Shown in pieces: positions 37,029-45,670 of a DNA stretch of 64,000 nucleotides. The DNA is from Rhodopirellula sp. (GTDB lineage Bacteria > Planctomycetota > Planctomycetia > Pirellulales > Pirellulaceae), in NCBI GenBank assembly GCA_002690925.1, contig NZGD01000094.1, positions 1 through 64,000 of the forward strand, in the 5' to 3' direction. Below the pieces are notes generated by a model that was not told the origin of the DNA, made no database searches, and worked only from the letters and a program-made list of their open reading frames with translations. The position numbers were made by a program, and so were the translations under genes. Each line of letters opens with the position of its first letter. Position 1 is the first letter of the stretch.

Positions 37029-37403
37029 GCAGGCAGTGTAGCGTTCTGCCTTGATTTGCACTACGCGGAATTAATATGGGCGTTTCGGTTGGTCAATCTG
37101 ATCCCGCTTGGACCGTAGCATCGAGTGTCCGGCCCCCATCTCGATCGGGCTTCAGGCAGGCCTCGGAAATCCGACAAGATCCATGGACATTTGCCTGAGT
37201 CCCCGACATTTGGCCAATTTCATGGCATCTCCGAAGCAGCGATGTACTTGTCGAAATCAACGGCCAGCGAGGAGGGTTTACCAGAACACAATTCGCGGCA
37301 CGTGGCGTTCGGCTGTTGTTTGACAAAAATCTGGAGGCTAAAATCTCGGGCATTGGGGAGTTTTACCCCGTTCCACGAAATCACCTTGCTGTCGAGTTCT
37401 GCT
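37029..37403. other. Divergent intergenic region, 375 bp
   Basis: It separates the helicase from the sugar-binding protein gene. The latter's frame stays open upstream to 37125 but without protein character or a signal sequence, so I treat it as non-coding leader. A promoter candidate lies at 37316-37344. Confidence 0.45.
37316..37344 (+). promoter_or_regulatory. Candidate promoter of the sugar ABC transporter operon
   Basis: A good -10 element TAAAAT at 37339-37344 is preceded at 17 bp by a weak TTGTTT. A perfect TTGACA at 37320-37325 is present but only 13 bp away. The leader to the ATG at 37404 would be about 55 bases. Confidence 0.35.
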
Positions 37404-38495
37404 ATGCAACGCATCTTCTGTTTGACCGTGCTTTTGGCGTTTGCCGCTATGGGATGCAGTAAGTCATCCGATAGCGATCTACGCGTGATGGTAGATGCTG
37501 ATAGTGGTGATTCCACCGCCACTCAGGGGGATGGGGTAAGCGATGGTAATAAGCCAAGCGTTGCTTTCGTGACAAACCAAATCGCAGACTTTTGGAAGAT
37601 TTCAGAGGCTGGTTGTGGTGATGCCGAGAAAGATTTCGACGTGGAGGTTGAGGTGCGGATGCCTTCTCAGGCAACTGCAGTTGAACAGAAACGAATCGTG
37701 GAAGATCTGCTGACGTCAGGCGTCAAAGCGATTGCCATCAGCCCAATTGACGCAGACAATCAAGTTGATTGGCTGAATTCCATCGCCGCGCAAGTCCCAT
37801 TGATCACACACGATTCGGATGCTCCTGCGTCCGATCGATTGATGTATATCGGAATGGACAACTACGCTGCCGGTTTGGCTTGTGGTGAGTTGGTCAAAGA
37901 ATCCCTGCCGGACGGTGGCAAGGTGATGCTTTTCATTGGGCGTCTAGAGCAGGACAACAGCAAGTTTCGACGGCAAGGTGTGATTGATGCGTTGCTGGGA
38001 CGCGAACGCAATATGGATTACTACCGCAGCCAAACAGACGCGTGGGATCCTGTTGACGGTGAAATTTCTGACGACAAGTACACCATCCTTGGAACGATCA
38101 CTGATCAGGGAAAACCAGAGGTGGCTCAATCGAAAGCAGAAGATGCACTGAATACTTACCCCGACATCAGTGCGATGGTTGGCTTGTTCGAATACAACCC
38201 GCCAGCCTGCTACAAAGCGCTCGAAAAAGCTAATAAGCTCGGCACTGTCAAATTGATTGGATTTGATGAAAACGATATCACTCTTCAGGCGATCAAAGAT
38301 GGAACCTGTGCAGGCACAGTCGTGCAGAATCCATATGCTTACGGTTATGAATCGGTACGCGTCTTGACTGAGTTATTGAACGGGAACGAAAGCGCGATTC
38401 CAGAGAGCAAGTATCTGGACATTCCACCTCGTCCTATCACGAAGGACAATGTAGATGAGTTTTGGGCTGACCTGAAAGCCAAAAAAGGACAGTAA
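37404..38495 (+). CDS. Sugar ABC transporter substrate-binding lipoprotein (RbsB-like)
   Basis: ATG 37404 starts a lipoprotein signal (MQRIFCLTVLLAFAAMGC). The 363-residue protein has the type I periplasmic binding fold of ribose/xylose/galactose binders: PSVAFVTNQIADFWKISEAG, VKAIAISPIDADNQ, PLITHDSDAPASDRLMYIGM, VKLIGFDENDITLQAIKDG and GTVVQNPYAYGYESV. It captures a sugar, probably a pentose or hexose, and delivers it to the ATPase and permease encoded next. It is first in a three-gene operon with a 41-bp gap to the ATPase gene. Confidence 0.92.
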   Translation: MQRIFCLTVLLAFAAMGCSKSSDSDLRVMVDADSGDSTATQGDGVSDGNKPSVAFVTNQIADFWKISEAGCGDAEKDFDVEVEVRMPSQATAVEQKRIVEDLLTSGVKAIAISPIDADNQVDWLNSIAAQVPLITHDSDAPASDRLMYIGMDNYAAGLACGELVKESLPDGGKVMLFIGRLEQDNSKFRRQGVIDALLGRERNMDYYRSQTDAWDPVDGEISDDKYTILGTITDQGKPEVAQSKAEDALNTYPDISAMVGLFEYNPPACYKALEKANKLGTVKLIGFDENDITLQAIKDGTCAGTVVQNPYAYGYESVRVLTELLNGNESAIPESKYLDIPPRPITKDNVDEFWADLKAKKGQ

Positions 38496-38536
38496 AGTCT
38501 TGTCGGAACTCTTCTTTCATACATCGCGGCGGATCC

Positions 38537-40063
38537 ATGCCTGAGGTCGACACGCCACTTCTTGAGGTTCGGAAAATCGGAAAGCAATTTCCGGGGGTCC
38601 GCGCGCTACACGATGTTGATCTGACTGTGCAGCAGGCAGAAGTGCTGTCAGTGATTGGAGAAAATGGTGCAGGAAAAAGCACTTTAATGAAGATTCTTGC
38701 GGGTGTACAAATGCCCGATAGCGGGCACGTTTTGATTGATGGAGAGCCTGTTGCGCTGGATTCCGTCAAAGCATCTCTCGACAACGGTGTCGCTCTGATT
38801 CATCAGGAATTGAATCTCGCGGAAAACCTTCAGGTCGGTGAAAATATCTACCTGGGCCGAGAGCCGAATCGTTTTGGATTCATCGATCGAAAACAGATCA
38901 ATGTCGATGCGGCTAAGGTTCTGAAGCAGATCGGCTTGGCGGTAGAACCGACGACTCCTTTAAGTGATCTTTCCATTGGTCAGCGGCAGATGGTCGAAAT
39001 TGCGAAGGCAATGTCGGTTGGTGCGCGAGTGCTCATCATGGATGAACCAACCTCCAGTTTGTCCACCGCTGAGGCAGAGCGGTTGTTTGAGGTGGTCAAA
39101 GATTTACGAAAACGGGGCGTGAGTGTCATCTACATCTCGCACCGTTTAGGTGAAGTCAAGGCTTTGTCAGACCGTGTTGTCGTGCTGCGTGATGGTGAAA
39201 ATGCTGGGGTTTTGGATCGTGAGGAAATCACCCATGACAATATGGTTCGTATGATGGTGGGGCGGGACGTTTCGCAATTTTATGCACGTGAGGCACTGCC
39301 AATTGGTGATGTTGTATTGTCCGTCGATGGGCTCCGTACGCCAACTTGGCCTGAGCACGAAATAACGTTTTCAATTCGTCAAGGTGAAATTGTTGGGATT
39401 GCAGGTCTGGTGGGAGCAGGACGCACCGAAATGTTGCGAACGCTTTTCGGGGTCGATTATCCAGTAGCCGGTACTGTAACTGTGGATGGAAAAACCATTG
39501 ATTTGAAGTCACCGATTGCGGCGATTGATGCTGGTATTGCGTTGGTACCCGAGGATCGGAAACTGGACGGGCTGGTCATTGATATGAGTGTGCGGCACAA
39601 CATCGGGCTGGCTGCTTTATCACGCAATCGGTTGGCAGGCGGGTTTTTGAATCGAGCCATTGAGAACAGGGATGCAGCCCAAATGATTCGCGATCTGCGA
39701 ATCAAAACCCCCAATGATTCCCAAGTCACACGATTCCTGTCGGGGGGCAACCAACAGAAAGTCGTGTTGGGAAAGTGGCTTTCCATGAAGCCCAAGATCT
39801 TGCTGCTGGATGAGCCAACACGCGGTATCGATGTTGGGGCCAAGCAGGAAATTTATCAACTGATGGAAAAACTCGCCAAGGAGGGACTCGCCGTTTTGTT
39901 TGTCTCAAGTGAGATGGAGGAAATCATGGGGATGAGTGATCGTACGATCGTGATGCATGAAGGACGGATAACGGGCGAGTTGCAGCGTTCTGAATTGTCG
40001 GAGGAGTCGATCATGCAACTGGCGACTGGTAATGCAAATAACGCGGCAACGGTGACGAATTGA
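38537..40063 (+). CDS. Sugar ABC transporter ATPase with two nucleotide-binding domains (RbsA/MglA-like)
   Basis: The 508-residue protein holds two ABC domains. The first has Walker A GENGAGKSTLMK, signature LSIGQRQM and Walker B VLIMDEPTSSL. The second has the degenerate Walker A GLVGAGRTEM, signature FLSGGNQQK and LLLDEPTRGIDVG. This asymmetry is typical of the carbohydrate uptake transporter-2 (CUT2) family. It energises import by the permease encoded next, whose ATG overlaps its stop by one base (TGATG). Confidence 0.95.
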   Translation: MPEVDTPLLEVRKIGKQFPGVRALHDVDLTVQQAEVLSVIGENGAGKSTLMKILAGVQMPDSGHVLIDGEPVALDSVKASLDNGVALIHQELNLAENLQVGENIYLGREPNRFGFIDRKQINVDAAKVLKQIGLAVEPTTPLSDLSIGQRQMVEIAKAMSVGARVLIMDEPTSSLSTAEAERLFEVVKDLRKRGVSVIYISHRLGEVKALSDRVVVLRDGENAGVLDREEITHDNMVRMMVGRDVSQFYAREALPIGDVVLSVDGLRTPTWPEHEITFSIRQGEIVGIAGLVGAGRTEMLRTLFGVDYPVAGTVTVDGKTIDLKSPIAAIDAGIALVPEDRKLDGLVIDMSVRHNIGLAALSRNRLAGGFLNRAIENRDAAQMIRDLRIKTPNDSQVTRFLSGGNQQKVVLGKWLSMKPKILLLDEPTRGIDVGAKQEIYQLMEKLAKEGLAVLFVSSEMEEIMGMSDRTIVMHEGRITGELQRSELSEESIMQLATGNANNAATVTN

Positions 40064-41601
40064 TGAATGCAAAATCGCTTGGTATTTTTGGTCTGTTGGT
40101 GATGCTTTTTGCGTTCATGGTCCTGATGACGTCGGACTCATGGACCAACATTTTCAGTAGTACTTTCTTGCAATCCAATAATCTGGAAAATCTGCTTCGT
40201 CGGATTTCGATGTATGGTCTGCTCGGGATTGGGGTAGCGTTTGTCATCATCACCGGTGGGATCGATCTGTCGGTTGGTTCCGTTGTATGTCTTGCTGGTT
40301 GTCTGCTTGGGATCTTCTTGCAGGTTGAGTATCAGCCGGCATCGGTCTTTGACGTGCACCGTGCCAAATTGGGAAGCAATACGGTTCTTGTGCATGGAAA
40401 TGCGGATGGCATTTATGAAGTGGGTGATAAACTCCGGATGTATCGGGGACGGCAGCCAGCCTTGCTGACCGTGCAAGATGTGGAAGCTGTGAATTTGGCT
40501 GACTCGGGTGGTGAGCCGATCGGGGTCGGTACTGTTCTGAAAGTGCAGGGGTTGACCCGCGATGAAGATTCCGGGCAGGTTGCCAAAGCATTTGAAATTC
40601 TGGATTTCGGATTTGGGCAAGGAAACCAACCCGCATGGGTCAGTCTCGCGGGAGTACCCTTTGATTTGTCGGCACGAGATCGTGTTGCCTTCTTTCATCC
40701 AAGTTTAGGATTGAAGGATCTAGTGGTGCGTTCAGCTTCTCGCGAGGGTGAAGTATCGACGGTGGAATTCGAACAGGCGCTTGGTGAACGGTTTTCAAAA
40801 GAATGGATGGCAATGCCAACCGCTCGGCAACAGCGCATGGCGATTCCACTTGCGATCATGTCAGTACTGGGGATCGCTGGATGTCTTGGTTTGTTGCATG
40901 GGCTTCTGGTGACTCGCGTTCATCTGCAACCGTTTGTGGTGACACTCTGCGGTCTATTGATTTATCGTGGGATTTCTCGATGGCTGGTGGATGACAATCC
41001 AGTTGGTTTTGGGATCGAATACAAAGAAAATCTCAGTCCGCTTGGGTCAGGGAAACTTTCCTTGTTCGAGTGGGGAACCGGAGATGCAGCACAGACATTT
41101 GGCATTCCCTATCCGCTATTTGTTTTTCTTGCTGCAGCCATTCTTGCTGCAGTTTTTCTTAATTTGACCATTTGGGGACGCTACATGCTGGCGTTGGGAA
41201 GCAACGAGGAAGCCGCACGTTATAGTGGGATTCGAACGGAAAGGGTCACGATTCTGGCTTACGTTATTTGCACGATTTCAGCTGCCACGGGTGGCATTCT
41301 GTTCGCTCTCGATTCCGGTTCAATTTCACCTTCAAGCTTCGGCAATTTTTACGAACTTTACGCAATTGCAGCAGCCGTGCTTGGTGGTTGCAGCCTTCGG
41401 GGTGGGGAAGGATCAATCTTTGGAGTGATTGCTGGAACAGCAGTCATGATGTTATTGAATAACTTGATCTTGCTACTGAAAATTCCCGATCGCTTGGAGT
41501 TTACGATTATCGGTTTGGTAATTTTGCTCGGGGTCACACTTGATGAAACTGTGCGTCGCATTGCAGCTCGTCGACGTGCAATGAAGTCGGCTCAAAGCTA
41601 A
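40063..41601 (+). CDS. Sugar ABC transporter permease (RbsC-like) with a large inserted domain
   Basis: The start is ATG 40063 in TGATG; a TTG one codon earlier is possible. The 512-residue protein is well above the usual 320-350 for RbsC/XylH. The normal core is present: GVAFVIITGGIDLSVGSV near residue 65, LHGLLVTRVHLQPFVVTL near 280, NEEAARYSGIRTERV, and LGGCSLRGGEGSIFG near the end. Between membrane segments, residues ~88-259 (nt ~40324-40840) form a hydrophilic beta-rich insert with charged strands such as GIYEVGDKLRMYRGRQ. There is no frameshift. The insert's side of the membrane cannot be decided by eye. Confidence 0.9.
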   Translation: MNAKSLGIFGLLVMLFAFMVLMTSDSWTNIFSSTFLQSNNLENLLRRISMYGLLGIGVAFVIITGGIDLSVGSVVCLAGCLLGIFLQVEYQPASVFDVHRAKLGSNTVLVHGNADGIYEVGDKLRMYRGRQPALLTVQDVEAVNLADSGGEPIGVGTVLKVQGLTRDEDSGQVAKAFEILDFGFGQGNQPAWVSLAGVPFDLSARDRVAFFHPSLGLKDLVVRSASREGEVSTVEFEQALGERFSKEWMAMPTARQQRMAIPLAIMSVLGIAGCLGLLHGLLVTRVHLQPFVVTLCGLLIYRGISRWLVDDNPVGFGIEYKENLSPLGSGKLSLFEWGTGDAAQTFGIPYPLFVFLAAAILAAVFLNLTIWGRYMLALGSNEEAARYSGIRTERVTILAYVICTISAATGGILFALDSGSISPSSFGNFYELYAIAAAVLGGCSLRGGEGSIFGVIAGTAVMMLLNNLILLLKIPDRLEFTIIGLVILLGVTLDETVRRIAARRRAMKSAQS

Positions 41602-41738
41602 GTCCTTCGATCAGGTGGTGCACCCTGATTTTGCTGACTGGTGTTTACAGGCAGGGTTTTGCGGGAGTCGTCCCTGCAAATCTGAGCAGTTCAGAAGTAT
41701 TTGATTAGCATTTATGTCTCTCCCCCTCCTTTGCGTTC

Positions 41739-41822
41739 TTGGCATGTTCCGCTGTTGTTGCCCTCTGGCTTCCAACGCTAATCATCGTCGGTATGTTTAG
41801 CTCGCCGGTGATGGCTCAGTGA
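41739..41822 (+). pseudogene. Possible remnant of a secreted-protein gene (signal peptide only)
   Basis: The frame from TTG 41739 reads MACSAVVALWLPTLIIVG followed by MFSSPVMAQ and a stop. This is shaped like a complete signal peptide with a proper cleavage site but nothing after it. A second frame opens at ATG 41714, so a frameshift could have split an original start from this segment. The evidence is compositional only. Confidence 0.2.
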
Positions 41823-42285
41823 GTTACCTCAGGTTGCCGCACGTCGACATTGGGCATCCTTTTCAAGCTGACCTCTAAATACCGCGATTGCTATGACTCT
41901 CACGTCTGAAACAGAGTGGAGTTGCACGCCCCACTCGGAATTAGGCAGTAGCTCATGTTTTGCTTGTCTTGACACGCGTTTACCGATTTTCAAACAGGCA
42001 TGCACCTGCTTGATTATTGCATGAGCCTGTTAAGATTTTCGTCGTATTGTCATTGTGTCCAAATTTCAATACTCGAAACCAACAGGACGTCGTTTCTAGC
42101 GTGTTCGTAAACTTGCTGATTCGGTCAATACTCGCTGCGTCGAGTTTGAAGGATGTGAATGGTCAAGACGAAGCCAGCCCAGCCAAATTCTTTATTGGTG
42201 TGTCCACGGTAGCAGTTCGCAGGCTGAGTCATGGTGCGTGGCAGGATAATTCGGACCGCAATCATGCATTCAGGTAAACCTGTTG

Positions 42286-42333
42286 GAAAAGCTTTCCCGC
42301 AGCATCTGGCTTACCATCGTACGAAAGCTTTTC
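42286..42333. repeat. Perfect 11-bp inverted repeat
   Basis: GAAAAGCTTTC at 42286-42296 is the exact reverse complement of GAAAGCTTTTC at 42323-42333, with a 26-base loop. It lies in a gene-free kilobase. No T-run follows. Confidence 0.7.
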
Positions 42334-42655
42334 TCTGAGTCGGGTTTCAGAGACCCGAGTCACGCGTTGTGAGGTAGGTAGGCCGACAATCACGCACCGA
42401 CCGAACAAATCACCAGACTGCTTCAACCTGTGGGTATGTTCGTGACAATTCTGCCGTTCTTTTTTCCCCCATTCATCACTTGCGTCGACCCCCGGAAGCG
42501 AGTCGTGTGCTGGAAGCGAATTCTTGCTTCAGTGCGACTTGGGATGACTCAGTCCACGGCACTTCTCAACGATGAGAGGAGGGATGCCGGGCGTCGAATT
42601 GTCACAGTCCCGTCATCTCATAGAGATGATCAACACCGTCTGACCAAGATGCAAG

Positions 42656-44152
42656 CTAGGGAGAGAGCACTTTGTTGCCATTCTGCATTCTCTTCGCCGG
42701 AGTGTTGTAGAGCTCAGCACCAGTGTTTTGCAATCGATTTCCGCTCACATACGGCTCAGGCGGAAAGTCCCCTCCGCGGGTAGCCGATCCAAGTGGCGTC
42801 GTGAGGGTGTCGTTTAACGTTTTTAGGTAGCTCTGCAGTTTCCAGGCTGGAATGATTGTCAGTCCGAGTTCGGACGCCTTCGCACGAATCCGTCCCATTG
42901 CAGCGATCTTTGCGACGTTATTATCGTCATCTTCTCCGATTCCGTTACCCAGTTCGGGGTCATCTCCAACGACCATGAATCGGATGGACGCGTCGAGTTT
43001 TCCACTCACGCTTCCGGCCGGTGTAACCTCGGCAGCGACAGTTGCACCGGCTGCCCTGATTTGACCCTTCAGAGCTTCATTGTCTGGTCGACCATCACCA
43101 TCAATATCGATATCACCGGCCAGAGCAATTTTGATGACCCGCCCGGGAGCCCAGAATGGTGAGAAGATTTTATCACCGGGGATGATGGGATTTCGAATTT
43201 CGGGAAATGCGACAACTCGAGCCTGGGCCAGATGTGGTCCTTGGATTTGTGTGACTTGAATCGTTGCCTTGACTTTTGCGTCTTTGAGTCGAGTCTCATC
43301 TGCATCGATGATCCCGAAGGTGATCCCAGGCCTCAGCGCGTCTGCTGAACCGAGATTGATCGTCGTGATATTCCCACCACGAGCGACATACCGAACTTCA
43401 CCCTGCGTTGTTTCGAACTGATCGCTGCGTAGCTCATTGAGCTGGAATTTTTGGGTATCGATGGTGCCCTGAAGTTGATTTGCCTTCTGCGTCAGCTTGT
43501 TGGTTTCTGTAACGGCCTGTTGTCGGAACGAATTATATTCTTTGACTTTCTTGACGAGCTTGTCCTTCGTGTCTTCCTTTTCTTTGATCATGCGATCTCG
43601 ATCCTCATCAAACTGGTCACTCAATTTGACGCGATCCCTATTGGCGTTATCACGTTCCGTTTCTGCCAGTTTTTGCTGCTTCTGAGCGATGGCTACATCG
43701 GTTGTCGCTTTGTCCTTAATCTTCTGTTCTTCGGCGCGTGAACTCGTTACTTCACGATTTCGCTCTCGGATAGCGGTAGCCAAATAGCCGGGTAGCTTCG
43801 GGTAATTGCGTTCTGAAGCCTCCGTTTCAGCTGGGAAGTAGGACATGGCAATCGTGTAATCTTTCTCGATCTGCTCCATATCAGCATCACCCGAATCATC
43901 TTCCTTCATCTCATCGATCTGAGCCTGAGTAAAGCTACCCACGCCCAGCATGGTTTTCATACGTGAAGCTTGAGACGTCAAATTCGCGACTTCCGCCTGA
44001 ACAGATTTGAGTCTGTCGCTCATGTTCTTCTCTTGCATTGCAACGGTGTTGCCGTGTCGCCACAGAAAAAAGTTCAGGCACAACGAAAGGACAAGGAAGA
44101 TCAGGCAGGCAATCAAAGAGCCGCGGATAACGGAGTCGTCGCGAGCTACCAT
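42656..44152 (-). CDS. Membrane-anchored coiled-coil protein, unknown function
   Basis: ATG 44152 (MVARDDSVIRGSLIACLIFL) gives 498 residues; a 15-codon extension is possible. One membrane helix lies at about residues 11-31, and the rest should be periplasmic. Residues ~35-85 and ~135-265 are rich in Glu, Lys, Gln and Ala in a coiled-coil pattern. A beta-rich domain follows (INLGSADALRPGITFGI, IIPGDKIFSPFW) that resembles the C-terminal fold of FlgT-like or MreC-like proteins. An Asp-rich segment (GDIDIDGDGRPDNE) and a last part faintly like a BRCT domain (IRFMVVGDDPEL, ASELGLTIIPAW) complete it. It is divergent from the type II secretion operon, but no functional link is shown. Confidence 0.8.
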   Translation of the reverse strand: MVARDDSVIRGSLIACLIFLVLSLCLNFFLWRHGNTVAMQEKNMSDRLKSVQAEVANLTSQASRMKTMLGVGSFTQAQIDEMKEDDSGDADMEQIEKDYTIAMSYFPAETEASERNYPKLPGYLATAIRERNREVTSSRAEEQKIKDKATTDVAIAQKQQKLAETERDNANRDRVKLSDQFDEDRDRMIKEKEDTKDKLVKKVKEYNSFRQQAVTETNKLTQKANQLQGTIDTQKFQLNELRSDQFETTQGEVRYVARGGNITTINLGSADALRPGITFGIIDADETRLKDAKVKATIQVTQIQGPHLAQARVVAFPEIRNPIIPGDKIFSPFWAPGRVIKIALAGDIDIDGDGRPDNEALKGQIRAAGATVAAEVTPAGSVSGKLDASIRFMVVGDDPELGNGIGEDDDNNVAKIAAMGRIRAKASELGLTIIPAWKLQSYLKTLNDTLTTPLGSATRGGDFPPEPYVSGNRLQNTGAELYNTPAKRMQNGNKVLSP

Positions 44153-44527
44153 TTTTGTTCTTTGAGATGGAAGGGAGCTGAAACAGGTCTGCGTCACCGA
44201 ATTGACGCCGAGAGTCTACTTAATCGACCCACACTAACATTAATTTCTTTCTACGCTTATTCTACCGCCGTTTGCGGAGAAAATCCGTCCAAGTCGCAGG
44301 TTTCTGGGACTTTTGCCGGTTGTCCGCCTCGTGCCGAGCACGCTGCGGTCTCGAAATGTCCCCCAAATGTGTCAGTTTGTACGGTCTCGAAGCCGTCCGG
44401 TTCTGTATCTAAGCCCGGAAGGAAATCGAAACTATCCCTAGACACCGTGGTTATTATATTTGGAGAGACGATCTGGTTATCGTCACACAAGCACTTACTT
44501 ACTTCACGAAAAAGTCCGGCAAAGGCA
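44153..44527. other. Divergent intergenic region, 375 bp
   Basis: It must drive both the coiled-coil protein gene and the pseudopilin operon. CGGTCTCGAA occurs twice about 40 bases apart (near 44347 and 44389), a possible paired site. The gspG frame stays open upstream but has no protein character before 44528. Confidence 0.4.
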
Positions 44528-44962
44528 ATGCACTACCGTAATCACATTCGATCGCACCGATCATCCCACTCAGCCCGTAGTGGCTTTACTCTGCTCGAGT
44601 TGCTTTTGGTGCTCGCAATCCTCGTCATGATCATCGGGATTGGCGTAACCAACTTCAGTGGCGTGCAGGACGGGGCTAACGTTTCGGCAACCGAGGTAAC
44701 GCTGAATGGCCTCAAAGACAACGTTAAAATGTACAAAATCCGCATGAACGGACTCCCTGAGAGTCTGGAGATGCTTCGAGACGGCCCCAGTGACGCAGCA
44801 AAGAAGGCCAAATGGGTTTCTGCAATCATTGATGAGATTCCGAAGGATTCTTGGGATAACGACCTAGAATACAACGTCAGCGGCGGGAGTTTCGAACTGC
44901 GAAGTTCGGGGTTAGATCAACAAATGAACACTGACGATGACATCACCGTCGAAGGCAGTTGA
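44528..44962 (+). CDS. gspG: Type II secretion major pseudopilin GspG
   Basis: ATG 44528 follows AAAGG. The 144-residue protein has a basic leader (MHYRNHIRSHRSSHSARSG) cut before FTLLELLLVLAILVMIIGIG, the prepilin peptidase site with Glu at +5 and a hydrophobic helix. The C-terminal half (IPKDSWDNDLEYN, LRSSGLDQQMNTDDDI) has the acidic loop that binds calcium in GspG. It builds the pseudopilus that pushes substrates through the outer membrane. It is the first gene of the operon 44528-52065, 102 bp before gspH. Confidence 0.93.
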   Translation: MHYRNHIRSHRSSHSARSGFTLLELLLVLAILVMIIGIGVTNFSGVQDGANVSATEVTLNGLKDNVKMYKIRMNGLPESLEMLRDGPSDAAKKAKWVSAIIDEIPKDSWDNDLEYNVSGGSFELRSSGLDQQMNTDDDITVEGS

Positions 44963-45064
44963 TCTTTCCGCGCTCGCCAATACTTCGGGCGGGACTGCTC
45001 TCCAGGAAGAATCGCTGAAGGAGTATTAACTTAAGTTCTTTACGCCCCGCCCGGGATTTATCCA

Positions 45065-45670
45065 TTGTCACGTCGATCAGCTTTCACTTTGCTCGAGCTA
45101 CTGCTTGTCATTGCCATTCTTGCTGCACTCGCAACGATGACGATGCCCAAGTGGGGCATGCTGCTGAATGATCGGCGATTGGTACGGGCTGGCGATCAAG
45201 TCCGTAGCAGTGTGGCTAGATTACGCGTCGAAGCGATGCGATCAGGACGGGTAATCATGCTCGAGGGTATGCTTGAAGGAACGAGTTTGAGGGCCAAACC
45301 GTTTTACTCCGCCTCGGACGCAACAGAGGCAATCGACCAGACTGGGTCAGGCACAGAGCTCCTCACCGGCGCAGACCAGGCCTCGGTTGTCATGGTTGAA
45401 GAAGACGAAACTGCGATTGAAACCATCGACTTACCTGACGAAATTGTGGTTAAAAGTGTCAGTGTGGTCTCAGCGGCTCGTGCCATGGAAATCGAGCAGT
45501 TAACGATATCGGATCAGGGGCAGGGTTGGAGTCGCCCCGTGCTGTTCTATCCGGATGGCTCGACGAGTACCGCTTTGATTAGCTTGGCTCACCCGACCAT
45601 GGGACGAGTTGTTGTGAAGATTCGGGGCATAACCGGCGACGCCTCCGTCAGCGAGGTTTTGGCACCATGA
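45065..45670 (+). CDS. gspH: Type II secretion minor pseudopilin GspH-like
   Basis: It starts with TTG (MSRRSA), giving a very short leader cut before FTLLELLLVIAILAALATM. The 201-residue protein then has the GspH pattern: RLVRAGDQVRSSVARLRVEAMRSGRVIML, and a C-terminal FYPDGSTSTALISL strand pair. It joins the tip complex of the pseudopilus. Its stop overlaps the ATG of the next gene (ATGA). Confidence 0.88.
   Translation: MSRRSAFTLLELLLVIAILAALATMTMPKWGMLLNDRRLVRAGDQVRSSVARLRVEAMRSGRVIMLEGMLEGTSLRAKPFYSASDATEAIDQTGSGTELLTGADQASVVMVEEDETAIETIDLPDEIVVKSVSVVSAARAMEIEQLTISDQGQGWSRPVLFYPDGSTSTALISLAHPTMGRVVVKIRGITGDASVSEVLAP

Larger units (their letters stand above)
41602..42655. other. 1.05-kb region without a convincing gene
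   Basis: This is the longest non-coding stretch in the window. Open frames at 42017-42277 and 42430-42783 have no signal, domain or protein-like pattern. It contains a signal-peptide-like remnant at 41739-41822, a perfect 11-bp inverted repeat at 42286-42333, and a short TCGGGT/ACCCGA stem just after it (about 42341-42359). It may be a decayed gene region or hold a small RNA. Confidence 0.5.

Noticed and set aside
40138-40698. 186-codon minus-strand frame inside the sugar permease insert
   Set aside because: I considered whether the insert was really a gene on the other strand, but the forward frame is continuous with permease sequence on both sides and the reverse frame has no protein-like pattern.
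42430-42783. 117-codon plus-strand frame at the 3' side of the coiled-coil gene
   Set aside because: Overlaps the end of a real gene on the other strand and is Arg/Cys-rich without any domain pattern.
43970-44527. N-terminal extension of gspG by 186 codons
   Set aside because: The frame is open, but the first part is antisense to the divergent gene; the prepilin leader and AAAGG site place the start at 44528.
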